From: Drechslerella dactyloides
Lineage: Eukaryota > Ascomycota > Orbiliomycetes > Orbiliales > Orbiliaceae
Length of the DNA: 64,000 nucleotides
Assembly: GCA_020064725.1 (NCBI GenBank)
Contig: JAGTWJ010000003.1
Span: 2,666,001-2,730,000 of the forward strand
Reading direction: 5' to 3'
In this document: piece by piece, positions 12,441-25,954 of the stretch
Numbering within the stretch: position 1 is the first letter of the stretch
Layout: each line of letters begins with the position of its first letter
The notes under the pieces: model-generated
The model's database searches: none
What the model was told of the DNA's origin: nothing
Seen by the model: the letters and a program-made list of their open reading frames with translations, nothing else
Made by a program: the position numbers and the translations under genes

Positions 12441-13056
12441 ACGTGTACGATAAGCGAGCGGATCAGACAAGCAAGCGGATCACCTCACTATCAAACACCC
12501 CACCAAAAACCTTTTATTTAATATTTTAATAAATATTTAATATAAAATTATAAAAAATTTAATTTAACTAAACAAATATTTAAATATTTTAATTATATTT
12601 TTTTAAAATTTTTAATATCAATATTAAATTAATAATAATTATTTTAAATATTTTGAAAACAACACATAGTCTTAGGTATTTAACTGTAAATATCTCTATA
12701 ATCTATTAATAAAAATCTCTAAAAATCTAATATATAATAAATAGTTATATAATCTAGGCCTATAACAAACTATTATTTATTATAATAAAAATTAAGTTCT
12801 AAAAAGTCTGCTAAAGTTGGCACAACACATCCAACTATTTTAGAAAGAATTATATATAAAAGTATTATAAAAAAATTTAAAAAAAATTAGTTTAATTTTA
12901 ATAGATTAACATTTAATTATTATATTTTTTTTAAATTTTTTTATACATTATTTAATTTAATATTAATTCTTTTAACTTTTAATATAAAAATTTATAAAAA
13001 ATTAAATTTAATATAAAAAAAAATTAAAAAAATTATTAAATTATAATTTCATTATA
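12441..13056. mobile_element. Half foldback element, code GGATC, right arm missing
   Basis: The left TIR ACGTGTACGATAAGCGAG with GGATC iterons follows a TA. The left arm and AT-rich centre match the foldback family, including the conserved TTGGCACAACACA block near 12815. The sequence is then cut by the next transposon (13057-14948), and beyond that transposon the sequence is Copia-like rather than the right arm. The right arm has been lost or lies elsewhere. Confidence 0.75.
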
Positions 13057-14948
13057 ACGTATTCCACAAGCGAGCGGACCACACAAGCAAGCGGACCACC
13101 TCAACACCCCACCCCAGTAAAAACATTAACTTTACGGCCATATTGCTATTATACTGGGCTACATATATGCTAGTTTGTTTGGTTATATGTTTAAGATGTC
13201 TGCTGGTATGTTTGAATGTTATGTTTAGGTTCACTATAATTGTTGTAGTGAATTATTTTTTTAGAGGTGGCTTCTGGCTGGGGGTTGCTCTGATGGTTTA
13301 GATGTCTTATTTGCTTACTTTGTTTACTTATAGTATTATTATTTAGGATTTTATTAGCCTAGTATATGGTAAGCATGCCTTTATGTTGTATGCGTTGTTT
13401 TTTTGTTTGCCAGCATTTGCTTAACACTTTATTAGTAGAACACAATATTATATTCTCTACTTGTATAAGTGCTAGCTGGTGTATTATTATCTATACTCCT
13501 TTAGTGAATTGGTTTACAGTAGCTAGTAATGATGTTGGAAAACTATCTTGATGCTGGGTAATTTAATTTTTAATGAGTTCTGATTGTAGGTTAGTTTTTA
13601 AAAGATTTATTAGGGTTTTTGTTGTTTAGATGGTTATTATATTTATGGTATTAGGATATGAATTTATTGGGGTAGACACTAGTAGTTGTATATCTAATTT
13701 TAAGAGGACTTTGTTAGGATCATAAGGTATAATACTAGTTCTAACAAAGCTGTTGTGTATATTCTTAGGTGTTATTGTAGTAGTAAATGTTTTGTGGAAT
13801 CTAGAGAGGAACTCTAGTTTGTTGATATGGTTAATATATATATATATTAAGTTTTTTATTTGGTGATTATACACCTGTTTTAATGGCCTAAAATACCTAA
13901 TGTTTAATGGCTGAAAAAGATGTGAAGAATGTGGTGGTATGCAGATTGTAATAATCTTGTGTTTTTGATAGTAAAGTTTGAAAAATGTTGAGTGGTGGTT
14001 GTTATGGCTATTTAGGATTAATAATTGGTAGTCTGAAATGTAGTATTGTGCTGTAAAGTAATTAAAATACTTTAATTACTTTATAGTGACCTTATTTATT
14101 ATCTAGCTGTTATTGGAGAGTGTAATAACCTAGTTATTTGGTAAGTTGGTCTTTGTATATTAGCTAGCTAGGTGGTGTTGGCTAATTAGAATAATAAATG
14201 GTGGTATTGTCTAATTTTTTGTATTTATTTTCTGAATGATTGTTGTTTATTTGTGATTCTTAGGTTGTGCTAGCTTAGTTTTATTATATATTTTAGCTCT
14301 TGTGATAATTGTAGTTGTAGAAATTATATCCATTATAAAACTTGTTTTATTAAAGTTATAGATATTATTGTTTGTAATATTATATTTTGTTTTTGTTGTT
14401 TATAAAAGCTGAAACTACTTTTGAATAAGGTCTGGGTTTTTGTATTTAATTTGTTGGTAGTTGTACTTTTTGGATAGATGTGTTTGGAGCTTTGGACAGC
14501 ATTTTACAAAATTTACTATCCAATTCTTATCGATATGTTGTGTGCTATTGTTAGTATGTGTTGATAGCAGCTGGTTGGCCATATCTTCCATACTATTTAA
14601 TTTAAAATGAAAAGACTGTGTAGATAGTTTAAATATATACTGAATAATAATGTTCTTTTCTAATTTTATAAGGTTTTATAATTTAGGGGTATTGTCTGCC
14701 TTTGAAGTATGGTTGTTATATTGGTATAATAAAGTAGTATAAAGGATGTTGTAAAGTTTAATAGTAGCTTAAATGTTTAATTTTTGATCTTTTTCCAAAG
14801 CTTTAATAGTTAGAATAACTTAAGATTTAATTGTAGTGGTAGCTATAATAGTAGTTATGGAGGTAATATAGTGTGAAAGAGGAGTAGTCACACCAGTGTT
14901 GAGAGGTGGTCCACTCGCTTGTGTGGTCCGCTTGCTTGTGGAATACGT
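13057..14948 (-). mobile_element. Pogo/Fot1-like transposon, code GGACC
   Basis: 1892 bp with TIR ACGTATTCCACAAGCGAG and GGACC iterons, TA at both sides. The minus-strand transposase remnant contains a HINKLEF...PYDPNKVLLKLDIQL block (13626-13874 region), typical of the region after the last catalytic Asp in fungal pogo transposases. The first catalytic block near 14320-14360 reads NFNKTSF, so the Asp is lost. A C-terminal knuckle remnant lies near 13200-13250. It shares code and right-hand cap with the 249-bp MITEs. Confidence 0.9.
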
Positions 14949-14950
14949 TA

Positions 14951-15429
14951 TATAACTTCTATAATATATCAATCTCTTAATTAAGTAAACTCTAATTTAT
15001 AATAACTACTTTTAATATAAAAATAAAAATAATTATAAATAATTATACTAAAAAAAAAATAATATAAAATACTTAGAAATATTTACTTTATTATAAGATA
15101 TCTTTTATAAAAAAATAAAATAATATTAACTACAAAACTCTTTATAAACAATAGAAATATTATAATAAAATCTAGATAATCAATAAAAAATTAAATATTA
15201 TAATATTATATATTTTTAAATAAAAAAGAAGATAAAAAATCAAAAACTTACTTTTTTATTTATATTTATTAAGAAAATAATAATAGATGTCTTTATAAAA
15301 ACATTATTTCTACCTTTTTATAGTAAATATATAAAGAACCTTAATATAACACTAAAATAAAAAACAAAATATATTAAAAAAAGATAAAAGAGAATCTAAT
15401 ATATTATTATAGACTAAATTCTACTTAGT
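14951..15429 (+). pseudogene. Copia polyprotein C-terminal fragment
   Basis: This aligns with 21770-22250, the RNase H end of the Copia copy. The remnant of the terminal segment (near 15280-15345, ending in a SKYIKNLN-like string) resembles the usual VADxFTK-type end of Copia polyproteins. It is directly followed by an LTR-like sequence. Upstream it is cut by the transposon at 13057-14948. Confidence 0.65.
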
Positions 15430-15591
15430 TGTTATTGCGCATGCAGAGACAGCCATATATAAGAGGCATTTATTGCCAGGTTATGGCTCTGTTAGAGAAG
15501 ATGGTTGGTAAGTAAGCTTAATAAGCTTGCTATTTCTTAATTTATCTTTCTTATAAAAAAATTTTTAGTATATATTTAGATATTATTAATA
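15430..15591 (+). repeat. Copia-type LTR, copy 1 (about 162 bp)
   Basis: Starts TGTTATTGCGCATGCAG and ends TATTATTAATA, where the partner copy (ending at 33889) has ATCATCAACA, consistent with TG...CA ends. It contains TATATAAGAGGC, a plausible TATA box. Copia 3' coding remnants lie directly upstream and a conserved 5'-leader (TTTTCTAGGAGAGACC in the partner) lies downstream, so it joins the end of one copy to the start of another. Confidence 0.65.
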
Positions 15592-16482
15592 TTTTTTAGA
15601 AGAGATTTATATATTTTTATAAAAGATGTATTATTATTAAATATTTATATATTAATATATTATAAAAATAATTGTTATTATAAGGAATAATCTTATAAAG
15701 AATATCTTTTATAATTATTATTATATTAATAAAAAAAATATCCTTTGTTTTATTATTAAACCCCTTCTTTAATATTAATTTTTTGGATATTAATAGAGTA
15801 AATTACTTTTTATAAAGATCTAATATCCTTTTTAAATTATATATTATATAAAAGGGGGAAATCTATCTTTATATTTTTTTAGAAGATTAAACCTTTAATT
15901 AAAACCCTTTTTAAAAGGAAGAATTAGGTCTATTTCTATACTAAAAAACCTGCTTTACTATAAAATTGGCTATTTTGTTTTAAAAAAAATAAAGATTATA
16001 TAAAAGTATATATTATTAATATTATTATATATTTAATTAACAATAAATTATAGAATCCTTTTTTAAATAAAATTTTTAAACAAATTATAGAATATCTATA
16101 TTAGAAATTTAGACTTTTAAATAAAAACTTTATCTTTATTTTAGAAGTTAAGCTATAAAATATTAAAATCTTTAAATATAAGATTTTTTATAAAATAATA
16201 ATAAATTTTTTTAAAAATATAGATAATCTTAAAAAAGAATAAACTTTTTTAATCAATAAAAACTTTTTTAATAATTTTTTTTTATATTTCTTTATAATTA
16301 TCTTTAAAACACTAGAAAATAATTTAATTATATATATATAAAGATATAAAAAACTTATAATCTTTAAAATTTAAAATAATATATATATTAAAGTTATCAC
16401 CACCATCTAATAAATATTCTTTTTATTAAAAAAAATAAAAATAATTTTTTAAAAATATATAGATTTTCTACCATAACATATA

Positions 16483-18373
16483 ACGTCAAAGATAAGCGAG
16501 CGAGCCGGACAAGCGAGCAAGCCACCTCACCACCCCACCCCAACAAAAACACCGGCTTCACCACTACACTACTATTATGCTGGCTTAGATACATGCCAAA
16601 TAGCTTATATACATGCTTAAGATACCTGCTGACATATTTGAATATTATGTCTAGGCTTGCTATAATTACTATAGTGGTGTATGTGTGCAGAGGTAGCCTC
16701 TGGCTGGGGGGTGCGCTGGCGCTTTGGAGGTACTGACTACTTAACTATTTCATCTACAATATTGCTGTCTAGGATTCTGTCAGCCTGGTGTATAGTAAGT
16801 GTGCCCCCATATTGTATATGCTGTCTTTTTAGTTACTGGTGCTTGCTCAGTAGCTTATTTGCGGAGTGAAGTGTTGTATTTTCTATACATATAAACACTA
16901 TTTGGTATATTATTGTCTGTGTTTCTTTAGATAGCTGGTTTATAGCTGCTAGTAATGATGTGGGAAAAGTATTCTGGTATTGGGTAATCTGGTTTTTAAT
17001 TAGGTTTGTTTGTAGGCTAGCTTTTAATAGATTTAATAATATTTTTATAGTTTAAGTAGCTTCTATATTTATAGTATCTGGGTGTGAATTTATTAAAATG
17101 GCTACTAATAACTGTATATCTAGTTTTAATAGAACTCTATTTGGGTTATAAGATATAATATTAGCTCTAACAAAGCTATTATATATGTTTTTAAATGTTA
17201 TTACAGTAGTAAATATCTTGTGAAATCTGGAGAGAAACTCCAGCTTAGAGATATGGTTGATGTGTGTGTGTATTAAGCTCTCTACCTCCTTGTTATATAC
17301 CTGCTTTAGTGGCCCAAAGCAGCTAATATCTAATGGTTGGAGGATATGTGATGAATGTGGTGGTATACAGATTATAACAATCTTATGTTTCTGGTAGTAC
17401 AGTTTGAAAGTAGTTGAATAGTAATTTTTGTGACCATCTAGGACTAATAATTGATAGTCTAAATAGTAGTACTGTGTTATAAATTTGTTAAAGTGTTGTA
17501 GCTACTATAGAGTAAGCTTATTTATTATCCAGTTATTATCGGAAAGTATAATAACCTAATCTACTAATAGCTTAGTTACTGTATACCAGCTAGCTAGGTA
17601 GTACTACCTAGTAAAGATAATGAATAATGGTAATGTCCAATTTTCTACACCTATTTTCTAGATAACTATTACCTATTTGTGGTTCCTAGGCTGTGCTAAT
17701 TTTGTTTTATCACGTGATTCAGCATCTATAATAATAGTAGTTGTAGATATTATGTCTATTATGAAGCTAGTCTTGTCAAAGTTATAGATGTTGTTGTCTG
17801 TAATGCTATACTTGGCTTTTATAGTTTTGACTAGCTGAAACTACTTACTAATAAATACAGGATTTTTGTATTTTACTTGCTAGTAGTTATACTTCCTGGA
17901 TAGATGTGTTTGTAGTTCTGGGTGGTGTTTGATGAAGTTACCAGCCTATTTCTTATTGATGCGTTGTATATTATTGTTACTATGTGTTGACAGCAGCTGG
18001 TTGGCTATATCTTCCATATTATTTAGCTTAGGATGAAAAGACTGTGTATATAGCTTAAGTATATACTGAATAATAATATCTTTTTCTAAATTTATAAGAT
18101 TTTGTGATTTTGAGGTGTTATCTGCCCTAGAGGTACGGCCTTTGCACTGGTGGGTAAGGGTGGACTGGGGGATATTATATAGCTTTGTAGTGGCTCTGAT
18201 ATTTAAAGTTGTATTTTTTTCTAAAGTTTGAATAGCTATATTTATGTGTGATTTAGTTGTAGAGGTAGCCATTGTTGTGGTTGTTGAGATATGTGGTGGT
18301 GAAGGTAAAGGGGTCCGTAGGCGGCCGGAGGTGGCTCGCTCGCTTGTCCGGCTCGCTCGCTTATCTTTGACGT
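16483..18373 (-). mobile_element. Pogo/Fot1-like transposon, code GAGCC, least decayed copy
   Basis: 1891 bp; TIR ACGTCAAAGATAAGCGAG with a second iteron carrying GAGCC; TA at 16481-16482 and 18374-18375. It is inserted in the Copia internal region. Base composition is less AT-rich than in the sister copies, and it keeps the longest transposase frame. The cap has CAAAGATAAG rather than CAACGATAAG at both ends, so the variant is shared by both TIRs. Confidence 0.93.
16560..18272 (-). pseudogene. Pogo/Fot1-like DDD transposase, broken
   Basis: The start codon at 18272 lies 101 bp inside the right TIR and opens a 108-residue frame. This begins MATSTTKSHINIAIQTLEK and carries a helix-turn-helix-like segment (LYNIPQSTLTHQCKGR), as in the Psq/CENP-B N-terminus of fungal pogo transposases. 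The frame then stops. Reading on, the DDD catalytic blocks are visible: NFDKTSF (near 17780), LVLDGHKNHYS (near 17440) and LQPLDISCFGPLK (near 17330). The C-terminal tail has a decayed zinc knuckle (HYSNYSKPRHNIQICQ near 16640-16680), with two Cys turned to Tyr. It is nuclear, cuts and joins TIR ends at TA sites, and is inactive here. The 3' end of the coding region is approximate. Confidence 0.85.
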
Positions 18374-20663
18374 TATTACTTATTTAAAATTTAGAAATTT
18401 TAAATACTATAAAAATTATTTTAAATAATTAAAACTAAACTCTATTTTAAAAGATAAATATCTTCAAAAAAAATTAATTCTAATAAACTTATATTAAAAA
18501 AAAAATAATAATAAAATAAATAGATTTAAAAAAAAGAAGCTAAATTCTTATAGATATTATAAAAAAAAAAAAGAATTATTTTAATTTATATATAAAAAAA
18601 TAGATTATTTTAAAAAAAATCTATTAAAATAGATCTTTAAAAATAATAATAGATCTATAGTATCTTCTTTTTATATTATAAAGAATTTTTGTAAATAGAG
18701 CTATAAAATCTATAAAAGTATATTAACATCTAGATAAACTTTTTTTAAAAGATAATATATAAATTTAGATATTAATAATTAAATAAATAATAATCTTAAT
18801 CTTTTTATTATATATCATCTTTTTTTTACTAAAAAAAAGATCTATCTAATAAATAACTCTTTTATAAAAATATATAAGATTAGAATAATATATATTAAAA
18901 CACACTTTTATATAATAAAAAAAAATAAAATACTTTATATTTTAAAGATAATTCTTAATTTAATAACAATCAAAAAACTAATTAAAAAAGATTTTAATAT
19001 TAAATTTAATAAAAAAAACTACTCTATAATTTATAAAGAAACTATTATAAATAAATATCCTAAAAATATAAAAACAAGTTTATATAATATAAAGAAAATA
19101 AATTTTTTAAAACAACACTTATATAAAAGTATAAACTAAACTTTATATTTTTTTTTTTAAATTAGAAATATAATAATAATAAAAAATATATATAAATCTA
19201 ATAAAATATTACCCTTTAAATTATTAAATATATAATATTATAGATTAGGCTACCTCTATCGTAAAACAATCAAAAAGATCCTAAATTCACTAAAAATAAA
19301 AGATCATACCTTATTAGATAAAATAAATTATATCTATAAATTATATATATATAATAAATAACTTATAATATTTAATAAAATACTAATCTATTAAAAAGTA
19401 TTAAAATTATTAAAATTTCTTTATATAAACTTAATAAAATTATAATAAATAACTACTTTTTAAAATAAATATAAAATAAAAAATCTTAATAAACTAACAA
19501 TTTCTCTAATAAAATATATTTTTATTATAATAAATAATTATTTTAACTATAAATAAATTAGATTCTATTTTATAAAAATTAAATTTAAAAACAAATTAAT
19601 TTAATTAGTTATTATAAAAAAAAGATATTTAGTTTAAAAAATACTTAAACTAAAAATAAATAATATATAAGAGTTTATTTTTTCTAATATAAATTTTTTT
19701 TATTTTAGCTAAGAAATAGAACTTAAATTAAATACTCCCTATAATAATAAATAAAATAATAAAGTTAAAAAAATTAATTACTTTATTAAAAAAATAAGTA
19801 GCTTTATATTAATAAAATCTGGTCTTTTAGAAGTATTCTAGATAAAAGTCCTAAAAACTATAGTTAGTCTATATTTTTAATAAATATTCTATAAACTAAA
19901 AAGAATCTTTTAAAAATAAGTAGAATCTGTTAATAATATCTTAAAAAAGATTAACAAATCTAGTTCCAAGATATAGCAACCTCTATTTTTTTAGATATTA
20001 TATATATATTATTACTTCTAAAAAAAAATTTAAAAAAGAATCCTAGTAAACTATATAAAAATAATAAACTAATTTAAAATATAAGATCTTTTAAAAAAAA
20101 TAATCTCTATAATAAAAAATACTAAGATAATAAAAGACTTTTTCTTTATAAAAAAGAATTATAATCTTTATTTTAAAAACTAGAAAAAATAATTATTAGA
20201 AAAACTACCTCTTAACAAAATATAATTTATTAATAAAAAACATATAATAATAAAGAAAAAAGAAAACTAACTAAAAAACAAGCCTAAATAAAAAATTATA
20301 AATAAAATAAAAGATAATTTAGCTAAATAGAAGAAAAAATTTAAAAAAAAAATATTATAATTATTTTTTTAACTTTCTAAAAATTTAAAGAGATATTAAA
20401 ATATATTTTAATAAATATATCCTCTATTTTAGAAGATATAAGAAAAAAAGATATAATTATAATAAATAATCAGTAACCTCTTTAATCTTATACAAAACAA
20501 AAAACCTCTATTATAAAGTAAAATCTAAGAAAATTAACTTATAAATTAAGAATATATATTACTAAAACAATTAATCTTATAGATTAAATTAAACCTAAAG
20601 ATATAGAAATTATTTTAAAAACTCTTAATATTATTAAATAAAAAATAATTAATAAAAAAATTA

Positions 20664-20912
20664 ACGTCAACAATAAGCGACTGGACCAGACAAGCGACCG
20701 GACCACCCCCCTTGTATATTTCTTTAATTTAATATAAAAAAAATTTAAAAAAATATTTTTAGATTTGTAATAGTTTATATAAACAAGATTAATTTTATTC
20801 TAATTTTAAATTAATTATTGATTAAGTTATCAATAAAAAGTGTTTTGGTAGGGTGTTGGTTTATATGGGGTGGTCCGCTCGCTTGTGTGGTCCGCTCGCT
20901 TGTGGAATACGT
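20664..20912. mobile_element. 249-bp MITE, copy 2, code GGACC
   Basis: TA duplications at 20662-20663 and 20913-20914. Near-identical to copy 1, with the same mixed caps. Nested in the Copia remnant. Confidence 0.95.
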
Positions 20913-22252
20913 TAGCTCTTTTAAAAAAAAATAAAATCTTTATAAAAGTTAATTAGATTCTAACTAAAATAAGATAAATAAAAATTAGATAGGTTTTTTT
21001 AAAAAAATATAAACTAAAAATATTTTTTATAAAATAAAACTAATTATTAAAAAGTATAAATAAAAATATAATATATATTATATAAAAATTTATAATAAAT
21101 CTATATATTTTTAAAATAATATTAGTTTTAATAGTTAATATATACTTACTAAATAGATATTAAGATAATTTTTCTTAATACCTCTTTATCTCTAAAAGAA
21201 AAAATCTATATAAAACTATTTATTAAATATATAAGAAACTATTTTTTTTATTATAATATTATTTTTATTAAAATCTTTATATAATTTAAAATAAGTCTTA
21301 TATTTATAAAACTAAAAGCTTTACTATTTTCTAATATTATAAGACTTCTTTTTTAAAATAAAATATTCTTAAATAGATAAATATTTTTATATTAAAAAGG
21401 ACTTTACTATTATAATCTATATAGATAATATATTCTTTTTTTTAGACATTTTTTTTTAAAATAGAGTATACTAAGGTAGCTTTTATAAAAAAATATAAAA
21501 TAAAAATTATAAAAAAGATAAAAAGATTCTTTAATATAAAAATAATTTATAATAAAAAAAAAATTAATTATATATAAATTAAGAAAAATATATATACTTT
21601 ATCTTAGAAAAATATAGTTTTTTAGAGATAAAAGTAAAGGTTACTTTTATAAAGTCTGATATTATTTATAAAAAAAATAATATAATATTAAAAAAATATT
21701 TTGATATAAACTAAGCTTAAATAATAAGATTTAAAAAAATTAGTTATAAATCTATATCAAGATATATATATAATCTTTATAATATATTAATTTTTTAATT
21801 AAGTAAATTTTAATCTATAATAGCTATTTTTAATATAAAAACAAAAATAATTATAAATAATTATATTAAAAAAGAAACAGTATAAATATATAAAATATTT
21901 AGAGATATCTATTTTATTATAAGATATCTTTTATAAAAAAATAAGGTAATATTAATTATAAAATTTTTTATAGATAATAAAAATATTATAATAATATCTA
22001 TAGATAATTAGTAAAAAACTAAATATTATAATATTATATATTTTTAGATAAGAAAGAAAGTAAGAAATTAAAAACTCACTCTTTTATTTATATTTATTGA
22101 GGAAATAATAGTAGATATCTTTATAAAAATATTATTTCTACCTTTTTATAATAAATATATAGAGAATCTTAATATAATACTAAAATAAGATATACTAGAA
22201 GAAGGTAAAAAAGAACCTAATATATTATTATAAATTAAGCTCTATTTAACTA

Positions 22253-25200
22253 CTATACTCTTTTATATTATACACATATAAAAATAATATAAAAATAACT
22301 CTATTTTATTAAAATAATATAAAACTTAAATCTAATATAAAAGAAATTATAATTTCTAAAAATATATAATTTTAGAATAGAAATCTAAACCAAAGCTATA
22401 TTATTAAACTACTAAAAATACTAATCTTTTAAAAAAGAAAATAAACTATTAAACTTAATATTAACTAAAACTCTATACCAAAGATATTAAGATTTAAATA
22501 TTTATTAAAACTATTATTTTAATATAAGTTTTTTATAGCTAGATATACTTTTAAATAAAAAAACCTTTAATAATAATAGATAGAAAAGTAGAAGATATTA
22601 TTATTGATATATATAAAAAAAAAGTAATATAATTTATCTTATTTAATATAGAATAAAAGATAATAATTAATAAATTAAGATTATAAATAAAAATAAAGAT
22701 ATTATTAATAATAAGATTATTATTAAGGATATTTAGAAAAAAAGAAATAATTCTGATTATAAGATCAATTATAAATTAGGGGGATATTATTATAAAATAA
22801 TCTTTAATATCTTTATATTAGAATAAACTTAAAATTATTAAAAAAAATATTATATTATAAAAAAGTATATATATTAGAAATAACGTCAACGATAAGCGAC
22901 CAAGCAGGACAAGCGACTGAGCAGCCTCCCCACCCCACCCCAACAAAAGTATGCACCACCACTACAAGTATTAGGTTTTCTACCCCAGAGGCAGAAAACC
23001 CTATTTACTTAGATTTTAAAGATTCCTATTAGCACATTTAAATATTATATCTATGTTTATTATACTTGCTATAATAGTATGTATTCCTGGAGGTAGTTTT
23101 TAGTTAGAGGGTATACTAGTATTTTGGAGGTGCTGGCCACTTAATTATTTTATTTATAACATTATTATCCAAGATTTTATTAGCTTGATATATAGTAAGT
23201 ATGCTCTTATACTATATTTATTATTTTTTTAATTGCTAGCACTTATTTAGCACTTTATTAATAGAGTAAAGTATTATATTCTCTGTACATATAAATACTA
23301 TTTAATGTATTATTGTCTATATCCTTTTAAACAGCTGGTCTATAGTTACTAGTAATAATATAAGAGAGGTATTTTGGTACTAGGTAATCTGGTTTTTAAT
23401 TAGGCCTGTTTATAGGCTAGTTTCTGACAGATTTAATAATATCTTTATAATCCAAATAGCTACTATATTTATAGTACCCAGGCATAAATTTACTAGAGTA
23501 GCTATTAGTAACTGTATATCCAATTTTAATAGAATTTTTTTAGGATTATAAAATATAATACCAGCTCCAGTAAAGCTACTACATATATTTTTAAATATCA
23601 TTACAGTAATAAATACTTTATAAAACCCAGAGAGAAATTCTAGCTTGGAGATATAATTAACATATATATATATTAAGCTCTCTATCTCCTTACTATATAC
23701 CTGCTTTAGTGGTCTAAAATAGCCAATATCTAGTAGCTAGAGAATATACAATAAATATAATAGTATACAGATTATAACAATCTTATACTTCTGGTAGTAC
23801 AGCTTGAAAATAACTAAATAGTAGTTTTTATGACCATCTAGGATTAATAACTAATAGTCTAAAAGACAGCACCACACTATAAATTAGTTAAAGTATTTTA
23901 ATCATTCAAAAACCAGTTTATTTATTATTCAACTATTATCAGAAAGCATAACTACCTAATTTTTTAATAACTTTGTTTCTGTATACCAACTAGCTAGATA
24001 ATACTACCCAACAAAAATAATAAATAATAGTACTATCCAACCTTCTACACTTATTTTTTATATAATTATTACCTATTCATAGTTCTTAGGTTATACCAGC
24101 TTAGTTTTATTGTATGCTTTAGTTTTTATAATAATAGTAGTTGTAGATATTATATCTATTATAAAGCCAGTTTTGTTAAAGTTGTAGATATTATTATCCA
24201 CAATACTATATTTGGCTTTTACAACCTCTATTAACTAAAACCATTTGCTAATAAATATAGGATCTTCATATTTCACTTATTAGTAATCATATTTTTTAAA
24301 CAGATATATCTGTAGCTCTGGGTAACATTTAATAAAGTTATTAGCCCATTACTTACCAACACATCATATATTATTATTACTATATATTAATAATAGTTGG
24401 TTGGCTATATCTTCTATACTATCTAGCCTAAGATAAAAAAAGCATATATATAACTTAAATATATATTAAATAATAATATCCTTTTTTAAATTTGTAAGAT
24501 TTTATAATTTAAGAATACTATTATGTTTTAAAGTATAGCTATGATAATAGTAACTAAAAATAAATCAAAAGATATTATATAATTTAGTAGTAGCTAAAAT
24601 GTTTAATTTTTCATCATTTTCTAAAGCTTTAATAACTAAAATTATTCAGGATTCAGTTATAGAGATAGTCATTATAGCAGTTATAAATATATATAGTAAT
24701 GAAGTTAGAATGGGGGTAGGGGCTGGGTGGGCTGCTTGGTCGCTTGTGCTGCTCGGTCGCTTATCGTTGACGTTATAAAATATCTTTATATAAAAATAGG
24801 ATTTATATTTATTATAGTTATTTATTATAGATTAAAAATAGTAGGTATTAATTTAATATTATATAATCTTATTATAGTATTTCTAATAAAGTATTATATT
24901 TTAATATATAATAGCAAAAATATAAAGATAATATTCTAAAATAAGATCATTTATTATAGTATTAATAAGATTAATATAGAAAAAGATAATAATACTATTA
25001 AAAAAAATAATAAAAGCAGTTATTACAAAAAAAATAAAATAAAAAAATTAAGTAAAATATAAAAAAAAGTATTAAACTTTAAAAAAAATATTAAAGATAA
25101 AGATAAGTACAATATTTTTAAAAATATATAATATAAAAAAAAAAAAAAAGAGAAAAAAATCTAGAAACTAGAAAAAAAATATTATTTATACTTAAGAAAA

Positions 25201-25954
25201 GTCTTAGTTAAATAACATATACCTTACTAAGAATAATATAAACTATATCAGTAGCTTATATCTTAATAATAAAATAATAATATAAATATAAACTTCCTCA
25301 AAAATAGTTTTAATATTTATTATAAAAATATAAATTATTAAAGAATAGATTAATTCCCAGTAGTAGAAGAACTTTATAAATACTAGTTTTAATAATTAAT
25401 TTTAATAATAATAATTTAAATTTTAATAGTAAGCTTATTATATAAATTAAAACTATAGAAATAATAATTTATATTTTAATAGTATAATTATTATATAAAT
25501 ATAAATTATAATTTTAAAAATACTAGTATTAATATTAAAATAGCTATATAAATTTAAATTACTATTATAAAAATATAAGTTTTAGTTAAATATATTATTT
25601 AATATCTAAAAAAATATTTTAAAATATATTTACTTTATAAATTAAAAAGTAAAATATAAAATAAATAAATATAAGCTAGATATAATAACTAAAATAATAT
25701 ATATCTTTTAAATAAAAGTTCTAGATAATATATAAATATAAATTTTTATATTAATAATTAAAATTAAAACTTTATAATATAAATATAAGTTATATAAATA
25801 CTAACTTTAATAATATAAATAAAGTTATATAAATTTAAATATAAATTTTATAAATATAAACTCTAAAATCTTATCTTATAATTATAAATATATATTATAT
25901 ACTAATAAATACAAACTCTAACTAAATATTAATAAATATAAATTATAAATATAA
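22253..25954. repeat. Unidentified degenerate repeat X, copy 1 (with nested transposon)
   Basis: From about 22253 the sequence matches that starting near 33959 for about 2.5 kb once the insertions are removed. It begins with a TACCATATTCTTTTATATTA-like string. A lysine/asparagine-rich stretch around 25000-25150 might be a decayed coding region. In this copy it follows the Copia 3' end; in the other it follows a Copia 5' leader. It could be the internal part of a non-autonomous LTR element. I do not recognise a protein. Confidence 0.5.
22883..24773 (-). mobile_element. Pogo/Fot1-like transposon, code GAGCAG, copy 2
   Basis: 1891 bp; TIR ACGTCAACGATAAGCGAC with GAGCAG iterons; TA at 22881-22882 and 24774-24775. 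The minus-strand transposase start codon is at 24672, again 101 bp inside the right TIR. The first catalytic block (near 24170-24200) reads NFNKTGF. The KLDIQL block lies in 23410-23601. The element interrupts repeat X. Many stops; not functional. Confidence 0.92.

Larger units (their letters stand above)
15592..22252 (+). mobile_element. Degenerate Copia retrotransposon internal region
   Basis: After removal of the nested transposon (16483-18373) and MITE (20664-20912), about 4.5 kb remains. With RIP stops read through, domains follow Copia order. A GAG-preintegrase remnant (RLGYLYRKTIKKIL near 19240-19290) is followed by integrase with a TPYNNKQNNK-like string near 19733-19765. The RT motif IDIKIIFLNTSLS lies near 21153-21190. 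RNase H runs to about 22250. Copia order is INT before RT, unlike Gypsy. No open frame is intact. The 5' leader follows the LTR at 15430-15591. Confidence 0.75.
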
